Positions 9,147 through 18,420 of a stretch of DNA of 64,000 nt are shown here, piece by piece; positions within the stretch are counted from its first letter, which is position 1; each line of letters starts with the position of its first letter. The DNA comes from Ructibacterium sp045649565 (GTDB taxonomy: Bacteria; Bacillota; Clostridia; Monoglobales; Monoglobaceae). The translations under genes and the position numbers were made by a program. Where the stretch lies: contig JAZRQC010000011.1 in assembly GCA_045649565.1 (NCBI GenBank), positions 8,722-72,721 of the forward strand, in the 5' to 3' direction. The notes beneath the pieces are model-generated. The model saw only the letters and a list, made by a program, of their open reading frames with translations, had not been told where the DNA came from and ran no database searches.

Positions 9147-9323
9147 ATGGCGGATGGAAATCAATGTGATTTTTGTAAAAACTATGTTTTTGATGAAGAA
9201 TACGATGGGTACATTTGTCTGGTTGCCATGGATGAAGATGATGTGTATCGCATCCATACCAAGCAAAGTTGCCCTTACTATCAATCGGATGATGATTATT
9301 TGATTGTTCGAAAGCAAAAATAA
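9147..9323 (+). CDS. Small cysteine-containing protein (resembles DUF6472)
   Basis: 58 residues, starting two bases after the ABC-F stop. The ATG at 9147 is preceded by GAGGAGGCG, which lies inside the end of the ABC-F gene and supports real translation. The N-terminus has CDFCKNYVFDEEYDGYIC and later SCPYY, four cysteines spaced as if to bind zinc, and the protein is rich in Asp, Glu and Tyr. It resembles short clostridial proteins grouped as DUF6472; that match is from memory. Function unknown. A strong terminator follows immediately. Confidence 0.7.
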   Translation: MADGNQCDFCKNYVFDEEYDGYICLVAMDEDDVYRIHTKQSCPYYQSDDDYLIVRKQK

Positions 9324-9354
9324 AAAAGAGGTCGAACATTCGACCTCTTTTTTT
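9323..9354. terminator. Bidirectional intrinsic terminator
   Basis: GAGGTCGAA (9328-9336) pairs with TTCGACCTC (9339-9347) around a two-base centre, with A-run before and T-run after. It closes the ABC-F operon on the plus strand and ileS on the minus strand. Confidence 0.85.
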
Positions 9355-9365
9355 GTTGGTTTAAT

Positions 9366-12300
9366 TTACGCCTTGGTAATGGAAATCGCAATTTTTTCGC
9401 CGTTTACATTCCATTCTTTTGCATCAGCGGATTCTTTGGTGTCTAAAGAGTCTGCGAGCAACTGCGCCTTGATTTCTACTTCATTTGCAGCAACGATTTC
9501 TGCAATCTTATCACTGCCGGAGAAGGAAACCAAAATACGATCGGTTACTTCGAAGCCGCCATCTTTTCTCATGGTCTGTACCTTGCTGATAAATTCACGA
9601 ACAAAGCCTTCTTCAATCAACTTATCAGTGAGATTGGTATCCAAAACAACGGTGAAGCCTTGGTCGCTATCGGATACAAATCCATCCTTCTGGTTGGTTT
9701 CAATCAAAACGTCTTCCTTGGTAATTTCAACGTCGGTTCCTTCAACAACAAGTTTCAAGGTGCCGTTATTCAAGGTATCCATAACGGTTGCACCGTCCAT
9801 TTTAGCGATTTCGTCAAAGATAGGACGCATTAACTTACCGTATTTGGGACCCATGGTTCTCATTTGAGGTTTGAAGTTGTAAGCAATGAATTCACTTGCA
9901 TCGTTTGTAACAGCAACTTCTTTGATGTTGAGTTCTTCCAAAATAATATCGGTATATGCTTCATTGATCGCATCTTCACTCTGAATATAGAGCTTGGAAA
10001 GAGGCTGACGATTCTTGATGTTTGCTTCGTTTCTGCAAGCACGACCAAGTTCAACAATCTTACGTATGCTATCCATATCCTTTTCAATTTCGGGGAAGTT
10101 CCAGTCTGCATTTACCTGAGGGTAATCACACAAATGAACACTTTCTGTTGCAGAAGGATCCACGGAGAGTACCAGGTTTTGATAAATCTGCTCAGTCATG
10201 AAGGGGATAAAGGGTGCACAAAGCTTAGAGAACTCTACCAAAGTAGTGTAGAGGGTCATGTAAGCATTGATCTTATCCTCGTTCATTTCGCTGCCCCAGA
10301 AGCGTGCACGGGAACGACGAACATACCAGTTACTGAGTTCATCGGTAAATTCGTTGATGGCACGGGTTGCTTCGGTAATTTTGTAGTCGTTAAGATTCTT
10401 GTCAACGACCTCGATCACGTGGTTCAACTTGGAAAGAATCCACTTATCCATTACAGAGAGTTTAGAAACATCAAGTTGATGCTTGGTGGGATCGAACTGA
10501 TCGATTTCTGCATAAAGAACATAGAATGCATAGGTGTTCCAAAGAGTACCCAAGAACTTGCGCTGAGATTCGGAAACATTCTTTGCAGAGAAACGATTGG
10601 GAAGCCAGGGAGCAGAGTTGGAGTAGAAGTACCAACGAACCGCATCACTACCCTGATCATTCAGGATATCCATAGGCAGAATAACATTTCCCTTGTGCTT
10701 ACTCATCTTAATACCCTTATCATCCTGAACGTGTCCAAGAACAATAACGTTCTTATAGGGGGACTCGTCAAAGAGAAGGGTGGAAATTGCCATCAGGGTA
10801 TAGAACCAACCACGAGTCTGGTCAATTGCTTCGCTAATGAAGTTTGCGGGGAAATTCTGCTCGAACAGCTCCTTGTTTTCGAAAGGATAATGCCATTGTG
10901 CAAAAGGCATAGAACCGGAGTCGAACCAGCAGTCGATTACTTCGGATACACGGGTCATCTCGCCGTTACATTCCGGACAACGGAGTTTTACCTGATCCAC
11001 GTAAGGCTTGTGCAGTTCGATATCGTCAGGGCAATCAATACCCATTTCCTTCAGCTCTGCAATAGAACCGATTACGTGACGATGTCCGCAGCTACATTCC
11101 CAGATGGGAAGAGGAGTACCCCAGTAACGGGAACGGGAAAGACCCCAGTCAATGATGTTTTCCAAGAAGTTACCAAAACGACCATGCTTGATATTGTCGG
11201 GCAACCAGTTTACAGTTTCGTTGTTCTTTAAAAGGTTGTCGCGTACAGCGGTCATCTTGATGAACCAAGTGTCACAAGCGTAGTACAGAAGAGGAGTATC
11301 ACAACGCCAGCAGAAAGGATAACTGTGCTCAAAGGGAATAACTGCAAAGCATTGATTCCGCTCTTTCAGGTCACGAATAACCAATTTATCTGCATCCTTA
11401 ACAAAGGTTCCTGCCCACTCGCCGGTAGATTCAACGAAGTTACCCTGTGTGTTAACATGGCAGATAAAGGGAAGGTCGTTCTCTTTGCAAACACGGGAGT
11501 CATCCTCACCGAATGCAGGAGCAATGTGAACAATACCGGTACCATCATCCATGGTAACATAGTTGTCGGAAATAATGTAATGCGCTTTTCCGTCAGGCTT
11601 TACAAAGTTGTAAAGGGGTTCATACTCAAGACCACAAAGGTCAGAACCGATGTAAGATTCCAATTCGGTTACCTTTTGATCGCCAAAGACTTTTTCTACC
11701 AGCGCTTTTGCAAGAATGTATGTGCCGTCCTCTGCCTGAACCTTTACATAGGTTTCGTAGGGGTTAACACAAAGTGCAACGTTAGAAGGAAGTGTCCAAG
11801 GGGTGGTTGTCCAAGCAAGAATGTAATCGGTTTCCTTGCCGAGAACCTTGAACTTAACGGTCATAGAGTTTTCTTTAACATCCTTATATCCTTGTGCTAC
11901 CTCGTGGCTGGAAAGAGAGGTGCCGCAACGAGGACAGTAAGGCATAATTTTATGACCTTTGTACAAAAGTCCCTTATCCCAAATCTGGCGGAGTGCCCAC
12001 CAAACAGATTCGATATAATTGTTGTGGTAGGTTACGTAAGGATCGTCCATGTCTGCCCAGAAACCGACACGGTCGCTCATTTCCTCCCATTCACTTTGAT
12101 AGGTGAAAACACTATCCTTACACTTTTTGATAAAGTCCTCAATACCGTATTTTTCGATTTCGGGTTTACCACTGATGCCAAGAACTTTTTCGACTTCCAG
12201 CTCAACGGGCAGACCGTGAGTATCCCAACCTGCTTTACGCAGAACATGGTAACCTTTCATGGTACGATAACGAGGAATCAAGTCCTTCACTGCACGGGTC

Positions 12301-12479
12301 AAAACGTGGCCAATGTGAGGCTTACCGTTCGCAGTAGGGGGACCATCAAAGAAGGTGAAGTTTTCACAACCTTCCCGATTTTTCATACTCTTTTTGAATA
12401 TATCTTTTTCTTTCCAAAAATCAATGACCTCTTTTTCGCGATCAACGAAAGAAAGTTCGGTTGATACTTTACGATACAT
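9366..12479 (-). CDS. ileS: Isoleucyl-tRNA synthetase, long (IleRS2, eukaryote-like) type
   Basis: 1037 residues, longer than the classical bacterial type (about 920-940). The HIGH box reads KPHIGHVL near residue 55, and the signature KMSKHKGN lies near residue 594. Cysteine pairs near residues 182 (CPRC), 444 and 495 (CPEC) suggest zinc sites. The layout after the HIGH box (GWDTHGLPVELEVEK and ESVWWALRQIWDKGLLYKG) matches the eukaryotic/archaeal-like class found in part of the bacteria; that class is known for low mupirocin sensitivity. The CP1 editing domain fills about 190-400 and the anticodon-binding domain about 680-900. There is no T-box leader upstream. Confidence 0.95.
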   Translation of the reverse strand: MYRKVSTELSFVDREKEVIDFWKEKDIFKKSMKNREGCENFTFFDGPPTANGKPHIGHVLTRAVKDLIPRYRTMKGYHVLRKAGWDTHGLPVELEVEKVLGISGKPEIEKYGIEDFIKKCKDSVFTYQSEWEEMSDRVGFWADMDDPYVTYHNNYIESVWWALRQIWDKGLLYKGHKIMPYCPRCGTSLSSHEVAQGYKDVKENSMTVKFKVLGKETDYILAWTTTPWTLPSNVALCVNPYETYVKVQAEDGTYILAKALVEKVFGDQKVTELESYIGSDLCGLEYEPLYNFVKPDGKAHYIISDNYVTMDDGTGIVHIAPAFGEDDSRVCKENDLPFICHVNTQGNFVESTGEWAGTFVKDADKLVIRDLKERNQCFAVIPFEHSYPFCWRCDTPLLYYACDTWFIKMTAVRDNLLKNNETVNWLPDNIKHGRFGNFLENIIDWGLSRSRYWGTPLPIWECSCGHRHVIGSIAELKEMGIDCPDDIELHKPYVDQVKLRCPECNGEMTRVSEVIDCWFDSGSMPFAQWHYPFENKELFEQNFPANFISEAIDQTRGWFYTLMAISTLLFDESPYKNVIVLGHVQDDKGIKMSKHKGNVILPMDILNDQGSDAVRWYFYSNSAPWLPNRFSAKNVSESQRKFLGTLWNTYAFYVLYAEIDQFDPTKHQLDVSKLSVMDKWILSKLNHVIEVVDKNLNDYKITEATRAINEFTDELSNWYVRRSRARFWGSEMNEDKINAYMTLYTTLVEFSKLCAPFIPFMTEQIYQNLVLSVDPSATESVHLCDYPQVNADWNFPEIEKDMDSIRKIVELGRACRNEANIKNRQPLSKLYIQSEDAINEAYTDIILEELNIKEVAVTNDASEFIAYNFKPQMRTMGPKYGKLMRPIFDEIAKMDGATVMDTLNNGTLKLVVEGTDVEITKEDVLIETNQKDGFVSDSDQGFTVVLDTNLTDKLIEEGFVREFISKVQTMRKDGGFEVTDRILVSFSGSDKIAEIVAANEVEIKAQLLADSLDTKESADAKEWNVNGEKIAISITKA

Positions 12480-12563
12480 AGAAAAAGACCTCCGTTCATA
12501 TAGGTTTTATCTTACGGAAATCCTGTGGATTCCCTAATCATTATCAAATAAACATACCAATTT

Positions 12564-12592
12564 ATTGTATAATAAAATCCGTGATTTGTAAA
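12564..12592 (-). promoter_or_regulatory. Sigma-A type promoter of ileS
   Basis: On the minus strand TTTACA (12587-12592) and TACAAT (12564-12569) are separated by 17 bases. About 85 bases of leader follow before the ileS ATG, including an imperfect inverted repeat GGAATCC/GGATTTCC near 12515-12535, but no T-box consensus. Confidence 0.6.
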
Positions 12593-12636
12593 GGGGAAAA
12601 TCAAAATATCTCTTAAATTTCACCTGAATTTAACAA

Positions 12637-12670
12637 AAAAAGAGTTATCTGCTTGTGCAGATAACTCTTT
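12637..12670 (-). terminator. Intrinsic terminator of the lactonase-like gene
   Basis: AGAGTTATCTGC (12641-12652) pairs with GCAGATAACTCT (12657-12668) around TTGT. Read on the minus strand the stem is followed by a T-run (12634-12640). Confidence 0.85.
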
Positions 12671-12676
12671 ATACGA

Positions 12677-13480
12677 CTATTCATAGTATTTGGGAGCTTT
12701 TTTCAGTGTCTGGAAAACATCCCAATCGTGACCGGGAATCATGGTCGCGTTATATTTTTTTGTCAGTTCCCGAACTTTTTCAATGGAGTTGAAAAAGTCA
12801 ATTCTGTCATAGATTAAGCCGGTTGCCTTTGCAGGCGGTCCGTAAATCTCACTGATGTAGATAGCATCCATAGAGAAGATGAAGGTTCCTTCGTTGGGCA
12901 GATGAATCATCAGACCAAGCAGGGCAGGGGTGTGACCGGGAAGATTGATTACTTCCACACCGGGAATGATTTCAAATTCGTCTTCAACCATATGTACCTT
13001 GGAAAGTACCACATCCAAGTCGTTCTTAACATAACCGCCATAGGTGGTGGGATCATCACTTAAGTGAACGGTGGTATGTGCTTCCATAAAGTCTGCCTTG
13101 GGAACATAGATGTCCGCATGTTTGAACAGATGAAGATTTCCAATATGATCAAAATGCATATGAGAGATGATAACAGTATCAATCTGTTCTGCCCGAACAC
13201 CGCATTTTGCAAGTTGGATTTCAATGTTTTGTTCAATTTCCTGATGCAAATCATAAGTGTCCTGAATGTGTGCCGGCCAATGTCCCTTCATAGCAAACAT
13301 ATTAGCACCGGTATCATAGAGGATGTAGCGACCTTCATGCTCAATCAATACGCACATGATAGGAAGTTTGTAGAATTGATTGGTCACATTAGGATTACTT
13401 TTGGTGCACATATTGGAACCGGGAACAACATTGTTCTTATCGGTTTGTAAGTATCCGTTATCTAAAATATAAAAACGCAT
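12677..13480 (-). CDS. Metallo-beta-lactamase fold hydrolase, N-acyl homoserine lactonase-like
   Basis: 267 residues. The dinuclear zinc motif HMHFDH is near residue 110 (SHMHFDHIGN), followed by LPGHTPA near residue 185, an aspartate in SMDAIY and a late GHDWD near residue 254. This set is typical of the AhlL/AiiA lactonase group within the metallo-beta-lactamase superfamily. AiiA-like enzymes open the lactone ring of acyl homoserine lactones, but many relatives act on other lactones or esters, so quorum quenching is not proven. It is a single gene with its own terminator, divergent from the acetyltransferase gene at 13640. Confidence 0.8.
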   Translation of the reverse strand: MRFYILDNGYLQTDKNNVVPGSNMCTKSNPNVTNQFYKLPIMCVLIEHEGRYILYDTGANMFAMKGHWPAHIQDTYDLHQEIEQNIEIQLAKCGVRAEQIDTVIISHMHFDHIGNLHLFKHADIYVPKADFMEAHTTVHLSDDPTTYGGYVKNDLDVVLSKVHMVEDEFEIIPGVEVINLPGHTPALLGLMIHLPNEGTFIFSMDAIYISEIYGPPAKATGLIYDRIDFFNSIEKVRELTKKYNATMIPGHDWDVFQTLKKAPKYYE

Positions 13481-13567
13481 GTTCTACGCCTCCTAAACTT
13501 ATACTATTGTATCATTTCTTTTTGGGATTGTCAACACTATATACCGGACAGACTGTTATGATTTCGC

Positions 13568-13597
13568 TTGACAAATGTACGGAAGATGTGATATATG
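13568..13597 (+). promoter_or_regulatory. Promoter of the AAC(3)-family gene
   Basis: TTGACA (13568-13573), 18-base spacer, and an extended -10 TGATATATG with TATATG at 13592-13597. It lies about 40 bases before the ATG at 13640. Confidence 0.55.
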
Positions 13598-13639
13598 AAG
13601 TGGTATATTAACTTCGTAGTTTAGAAAGGGTGTATTTCT

Positions 13640-14470
13640 ATGACCGTCGTAACCAAAACAGATGTTGTTGATGCTTTGCATAATCTTGGAATTCGGGAAT
13701 CGGATTGTGTTTTAGTTCATTCTTCTATGAAAAGTGTAGGATATGTGGAAGGCGGACCTGATGCTGTGATTGACGGATTCTTGGAAGTTCTGGAAGATGG
13801 AACGTTGGTTTTTCCAACCCTTTGTAGTAGAGATTGGGATCATGTTTATGAAAACTGGCATATGGATGCTGAATCAGATGTTGGTCTTTTGACAAATGTT
13901 TTTAGAAAGAGACACGGAGCATTGCGAAGCAACCAAGCAACTCATTCTGTCGCCGCCATAGGTAAAGAAGCAGAATGTTTGACACGCACTCATGGAGAAG
14001 ATGGGAAACGAATCGGTATCTATGGAGATACTCCGTTTTCTACCGATTCGCCATGGGAAAAGATGTATCAGATGAACAGCAAGGTTGTTTTTTGGGGTGT
14101 AACTGCACATTTTTGCACCTTGCGTCATCTTGCAGAATATATCTTTGTGGATCAGTGTTTGACAGAACTTAAAGGTAAACCTGAACACGAAGAATTTTTG
14201 GATGCCCTTTGGCTTTATGGTGGAGAAAATAAGGTTTGGCCCCATGTCAGAAGTCTTAATGTTTATGAGGAATTACGCCGGATGGGTGCAGTAAAGGAAA
14301 CCACTTGTGGCGATGCAAAAATTTTGTGCATCGAGGCAAAACCTTTCGTTGATTTTTGCATCAAGGTTCTTGAAGATGCTAACACTGATTTTATTGTAAA
14401 TATGACAGTATATCAATATCAGGAAACATTAGAGTGGCTTAAACGCCTCAAAGATCTTCGAAATAAATAA
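13640..14470 (+). CDS. AAC(3) family N-acetyltransferase
   Basis: 276 residues. Family features are VHSSMKSVGYVEGGPDAVI near residue 26, GTLVFPTL near 54 and THSVAAIG near 98; the last contains the conserved active-site histidine region of the Antibiotic_NAT family. Characterised members transfer acetyl from acetyl-CoA to the 3-amino group of aminoglycosides, but many chromosomal homologues such as YokD have no shown resistance role. The gene has its own promoter and terminator and lies outside any visible mobile element. An acetyltransferase of unknown substrate is the safe call. Confidence 0.85.
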   Translation: MTVVTKTDVVDALHNLGIRESDCVLVHSSMKSVGYVEGGPDAVIDGFLEVLEDGTLVFPTLCSRDWDHVYENWHMDAESDVGLLTNVFRKRHGALRSNQATHSVAAIGKEAECLTRTHGEDGKRIGIYGDTPFSTDSPWEKMYQMNSKVVFWGVTAHFCTLRHLAEYIFVDQCLTELKGKPEHEEFLDALWLYGGENKVWPHVRSLNVYEELRRMGAVKETTCGDAKILCIEAKPFVDFCIKVLEDANTDFIVNMTVYQYQETLEWLKRLKDLRNK

Positions 14471-14474
14471 GTTG

Positions 14475-14512
14475 AAAAAAGACATAGAGTGCAATGGCGC
14501 TCTATGTCTTTT
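14475..14512. terminator. Bidirectional intrinsic terminator
   Basis: GACATAGAGTGC (14481-14492) pairs with GCGCTCTATGTC (14497-14508), with A-run and T-run flanks. It serves the convergent acetyltransferase and arabinofuranosidase genes. Confidence 0.85.
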
Positions 14513-14524
14513 GTGTAATGATGT

Positions 14525-15985
14525 CTACAGTTTTCCCTTTAATGCCACCAATGATAAAGGAGGAAGTGTTACGTGGATGGTATTTTCTTTTACAGTGAAT
14601 CCGTGAAACTCTTTCGAACGAATGGTGTCAGGTTCTTCAAATGAATTTTTATCACAAAGATTACCGGTTACTATCTTTCCTGACACATTTACTGATTCAC
14701 ATCCAAATACGGTGATTTCGATATCAATACTTTCGGACACCGATGCATTGGATAATGTAATATATAGTTCGTCATCTTTCTTGGATGCAGAGTGGGAAAG
14801 AAGAGATACCGTGTCGTTATTAATCTTGGTAGAAAATTCTTCAGCCCAACTTCCCAAAAGTGTTCCGCCTTGGTGTTGGCGATAGAGTTTCATTACATCA
14901 AATACGGGGGTCAGTAATAGTTCGTTACCTTCAGTAACAATGCAACAACAAAGACAATTGACCGACATACAAAGACTTGCCATTTCAATGTCTGCTGCAT
15001 GCTTGTTGAAGATGTCTAGCTGTTGAGAAACTGCAAGTGCGTCCCGCATGGTTACACTTTGTTTCCATAACCATTCCGGCTCGTTTTGGTACCAAGTGCC
15101 CCATTCATCAATTGACAAACGAACGTTTTTGTTAAGAGGGTTGCTGCGTATAATTCCAATGTTTGTGTCGATTAATTCATCTGTTTGTTGGATTTTGAAT
15201 AGGGTGTTCAGAAAATCTTCTTCCGTGAAGTTTGACGAGGAACAAGCCGGTTCGGGCTTAGCAACAATATAAAAACCAACACTTTGAAAAGTCCCGGGTG
15301 TTAACTGTGAGATTAAATCCAAAGTCATTTGCGGTTGATAGAGATGCGGCCCTCTTGCGATGATCTTCATTTGATCCTTTGTTGCGCGGTCGATTAGGCT
15401 GGTAACTGCATAACTATATCGTCTGAAGTCTTCCGCGTAGCGATTTGAGGATTCTCGAAACCACCATTCGTTGCCGATACAAAGATAGGGGAGTTTCCAC
15501 GGATTTTCATAACCATTGCTTGCTCGTTGCTTTGCTTGCTCGCAAGGAAGAGGGGATGTGATATATCTTACCCAATCACATAAATCTCTTTCGTCGGTGC
15601 AAAGGGTACCTGATACGATGTATGCATCACAACCCAGATAGTCACACAAATCCATAAATTCATCTGTTCCAAAATCGTTTGATTCATCGATACTGTTTTT
15701 GCTGGTAATACCAACATTAGGTGTGCGGTCGCCAACGCCTTTGCGCCATTCGTAACTTTCAGAGGTAATGCCACCCGGCCAATGCAGTAAAGACACGCCC
15801 ATTTCTTTCCAAGCTTCAATGATGTCAAGTCTAACACCATTACGATTGGGGATGTCGGAATTTTTTCCTACAAACAGACCGTCGTTGACCGTTCGGCCTG
15901 CATGTTCGATAAAATGCCCATAGAGTTGTGGACGAATGGTTTCTTTTTGATCGAGAAGATTGATTATCATTTTTTTCTTTTGCAT
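14525..15985 (-). CDS. Alpha-L-arabinofuranosidase, glycoside hydrolase family 51
   Basis: 486 residues, no signal peptide, so a cytosolic enzyme acting on imported arabino-oligosaccharides. GH51 marks are YGHFIEHAGR near residue 23, LHWPGG near 67, GNEWWF near 171 with the acid/base glutamate, and the nucleophile motif DEWGTW near 291. A beta-sandwich fills the C-terminal part. It removes terminal arabinofuranosyl groups from arabinan or arabinoxylan fragments. It lies upstream of galK/galT on the same strand but ends in its own terminator and has a 120-base gap from galK's end. No transporter or regulator adjoins it. Confidence 0.9.
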   Translation of the reverse strand: MQKKKMIINLLDQKETIRPQLYGHFIEHAGRTVNDGLFVGKNSDIPNRNGVRLDIIEAWKEMGVSLLHWPGGITSESYEWRKGVGDRTPNVGITSKNSIDESNDFGTDEFMDLCDYLGCDAYIVSGTLCTDERDLCDWVRYITSPLPCEQAKQRASNGYENPWKLPYLCIGNEWWFRESSNRYAEDFRRYSYAVTSLIDRATKDQMKIIARGPHLYQPQMTLDLISQLTPGTFQSVGFYIVAKPEPACSSSNFTEEDFLNTLFKIQQTDELIDTNIGIIRSNPLNKNVRLSIDEWGTWYQNEPEWLWKQSVTMRDALAVSQQLDIFNKHAADIEMASLCMSVNCLCCCIVTEGNELLLTPVFDVMKLYRQHQGGTLLGSWAEEFSTKINNDTVSLLSHSASKKDDELYITLSNASVSESIDIEITVFGCESVNVSGKIVTGNLCDKNSFEEPDTIRSKEFHGFTVKENTIHVTLPPLSLVALKGKL

Positions 15986-16066
15986 TGTAATTCACCTCAA
16001 GAAAGACCTTATATATTTTCAAGATTATATCATAGTCTTTGTGGAATATCAAGAAAAGGTAATAAA

Positions 16067-16096
16067 AAAAGCACAAGAGTTTCCTCTTGTGCTTTT
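16067..16096 (-). terminator. Terminator after galK
   Basis: AAAAGCACAAGAG (16067-16079) pairs with CTCTTGTGCTTTT (16084-16096). On the minus strand it follows galK and precedes the arabinofuranosidase gene. Confidence 0.85.
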
Positions 16097-16106
16097 AATT
16101 AACTTT

Positions 16107-17273
16107 TTAAAGTTCTCTTCCGCCGTCACCGATTTCGGTAATGTAGAAGGATGCTTCGTAGCCGATGGTATCTAAATACTTTTTGCCGATGGTTTCGATA
16201 AAGGTATCAACCATTTCGGATTTGATCAGAGTAACGGTACATCCACCAAAACCTGCACCTGTCATTCTGGAGCCTAAAACACCGTCAATCTTCAATGCCT
16301 CTGCTGCTAAGAGGTCAAGCTCGGGACATGTAACCTCATACAGGTCGCGGAGGGAGTTGTGAGATGCAGTCATCAGTTCGCCAAAGGACTTTAGATCCCC
16401 TGCGGTCAGAACTTCGATGGACTTCTTTACTCTGTCGTCTTCTTCAATGACGTGGCGAACACGACGTTCTACCACCTCATCGGTAATGTACTGTGCCAAA
16501 GGCTGGTACATTTCGGGAGTAACATCGCCAAGACAGGTGATTTCGGGAAGGTGCTTCTTCAGGATTTCATAACCTGCTTCGCATTCACTACGACGTTCGT
16601 TATATTTGGAAGCGCCCAGAGAGTGCTTTTTATTGGTGTTGGAAAGCACCAATTTATATCCATCCAGTTCGATGGGAACCAGTTGATAATCCAGAGTCTT
16701 ACAATCCAAGAAGATTGCATGATTTTTCTTACCCATGGCAGATGCGAACTGGTCCATGATGCCGCACTTTACACCAACATAGTTGTGTTCTGCTTTTTGG
16801 CTGAGCTTTGCCATTTCGATGCTATCGATGTTTGCTGCGCCACCAAGAGAAGCCATGGCAATTGCGCTTGAAACTTCAATTGCAGCGGAAGAGGAAAGTC
16901 CTGCTCCGTGGGGGGTGGTGTCGTGGAAGAGCATATCTGCACCGGTGATGGCGTAGCCTGCTTTTTCCAGTTCAACAAAAACGCCAAACTGGTAGTTGCC
17001 CCATTTTAAATCACGGAAGTTATCCAAAGTGTCCAGCGAACCCTCTACCACATCAGGAAGGTCGGTTGCCTTAATGCGGATAACGCCATCCTCACGCTTT
17101 CTTGCAATGACAGTGGTACAGAAGGTCAATGCTGCAGGGAAAACGTAACCACCGTTATAGTCGGTATGCTCGCCGATCAGGTTTACACGACCGGGAGATG
17201 CGAAAACACGAAGGCCTTCTTCGGTTCCGCCAAAGGTTTCAATAAACTGTTTTTTCAATTCTTGAATGGTCAT
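16107..17273 (-). CDS. galK: Galactokinase
   Basis: 388 residues, standard length. The GHMP kinase family motifs are all present: GRVNLIGEHTDYNGGYV at about residues 28-44 is the galactokinase signature, PHGAGLSSSAAIEV near 127 is the ATP loop, and MTGAGFGGCTV near 340 is motif 3. It phosphorylates alpha-D-galactose to galactose 1-phosphate in the Leloir pathway. It begins two bases after galT stops, so the pair is one transcript. No galE or aldose epimerase gene is adjacent, so these must be elsewhere. Confidence 0.96.
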   Translation of the reverse strand: MTIQELKKQFIETFGGTEEGLRVFASPGRVNLIGEHTDYNGGYVFPAALTFCTTVIARKREDGVIRIKATDLPDVVEGSLDTLDNFRDLKWGNYQFGVFVELEKAGYAITGADMLFHDTTPHGAGLSSSAAIEVSSAIAMASLGGAANIDSIEMAKLSQKAEHNYVGVKCGIMDQFASAMGKKNHAIFLDCKTLDYQLVPIELDGYKLVLSNTNKKHSLGASKYNERRSECEAGYEILKKHLPEITCLGDVTPEMYQPLAQYITDEVVERRVRHVIEEDDRVKKSIEVLTAGDLKSFGELMTASHNSLRDLYEVTCPELDLLAAEALKIDGVLGSRMTGAGFGGCTVTLIKSEMVDTFIETIGKKYLDTIGYEASFYITEIGDGGREL

Positions 17274-17275
17274 AG

Positions 17276-18250
17276 TTATTCTAATCCTTTCAGAAATTTT
17301 TGATGTGCCTGACGAAGTTCCTCAGCTTTTTCCTCGGGAGCAGTGGGGTTGCAGGCAGCCCAAGCACCGGTTTCGCTGGAGGCATTGAATTTTTGCTTAT
17401 CAGCGGCACGCATGGGCGGGAAGAATTCAATGTGGAAGTGGAAGTAATCGGAGCAATCCTCACTATTGACAGGATCCTGATGCATACACATCATATAGGG
17501 GAAGGGATAGTCAAAGAGGTTGTCCAGAGTTCCTGCTGTTTCCTTCAAAATCTTTGCTAAATTATCTTTTTGCCGATCATTGAACTGGGAAAGGTTCTGT
17601 ACGTGTTCCTTTGCCGCAATGTATACACCGTAGGGATAATCGGTAAAGAAAGGAAGGAAGGTTATGAAATCTTCGTTCTCAATAATAATTCTCTGTTTAA
17701 AGTCGATTTCCTCTTTTAAGATATCACAGAAAAGACAGTTGCCGTTCTTTTCGTAATGTTCCTTGGAGGATTCAATCTCTACTTCCAATTTCTTAGGTAT
17801 GTAACTATAACCATAAATCTGGCCGTGGGGGTGAGGCATAGTAACACCTACCACATCACCACGATTTTCAAAGATGAAGATATACTTAATCTTTTCATCC
17901 TTGCGAAGTTCTTCAAACCGCTCGGTCCAGAGGTCAACCAGTTCACGAATATGAGGAACGCTTAACTCGGGCAGAGTTACGGTATGTTCGGGGGAGTAGA
18001 GAATAACCTCACACTTTCCGTAAGATTCCTTTACCTGATACAGATCGGTCGCAACATCGTCCGGAACAGGGGGATTCTGGGAAAGAGAGGGGAAATCGTT
18101 GTCATATTTATAAACAGTAAATTGATCGGGAACTTTGCCGGAACCGGGGCAGAAAGGACACCAGTCTTTGGGCATCTGGGGACGATTCTGTCGGTGGGAT
18201 GCAATCATAACCCAATCTTTTGTTAAGGGGTTAAAACGTAATTCAGCCAT
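17276..18250 (-). CDS. galT: Galactose-1-phosphate uridylyltransferase
   Basis: 324 residues of the HIT superfamily class I GalT. The active site HPHGQIYGY is at about residues 158-166, with the nucleophile as the second histidine. Cysteines in WCPFCPGSGK near residue 31 and CLFCD near 194 suggest a zinc site. The enzyme exchanges UMP between UDP-glucose and galactose 1-phosphate. galT leads the galT-galK operon, with a clear sigma-A promoter upstream and an AGGAGG site before its ATG. Confidence 0.95.
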   Translation of the reverse strand: MAELRFNPLTKDWVMIASHRQNRPQMPKDWCPFCPGSGKVPDQFTVYKYDNDFPSLSQNPPVPDDVATDLYQVKESYGKCEVILYSPEHTVTLPELSVPHIRELVDLWTERFEELRKDEKIKYIFIFENRGDVVGVTMPHPHGQIYGYSYIPKKLEVEIESSKEHYEKNGNCLFCDILKEEIDFKQRIIIENEDFITFLPFFTDYPYGVYIAAKEHVQNLSQFNDRQKDNLAKILKETAGTLDNLFDYPFPYMMCMHQDPVNSEDCSDYFHFHIEFFPPMRAADKQKFNASSETGAWAACNPTAPEEKAEELRQAHQKFLKGLE

Positions 18251-18288
18251 GAGTATTCCTCCTAAAAAACTACAATTTTCTATCTTAT

Positions 18289-18316
18289 ATTATATCATAA
18301 CAGTGTTGGCTATCAA
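18289..18316 (-). promoter_or_regulatory. Promoter of galT-galK
   Basis: On the minus strand TTGATA (18311-18316), 16-base spacer, TATAAT (18289-18294). No operator palindrome is obvious. Confidence 0.6.
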
Positions 18317-18420
18317 TAGGAAATAATGAATCATAGATGCAAGAATTTTAACATTGCATAAATATCTTTTTGTTTTCATATATTGTTAATCCGGGAGGTG
18401 GTTTTATCTTTGTAATCCGC

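Noticed and set aside
9864..11231. A 455-codon open frame on the plus strand opposite ileS
   Set aside because: It lies entirely inside ileS, has no ribosome binding site or known motifs, and the minus-strand frame encodes a full synthetase. It is a mirror frame.
11325..12464. A 379-codon open frame opposite the ileS start
   Set aside because: Same reason: fully antisense to the conserved HIGH and editing regions of IleRS.
12480..12640. Possible T-box before ileS
   Set aside because: The leader is under 100 bases and lacks the GGTGGTACCGCG box; only a promoter and a weak inverted repeat are seen.
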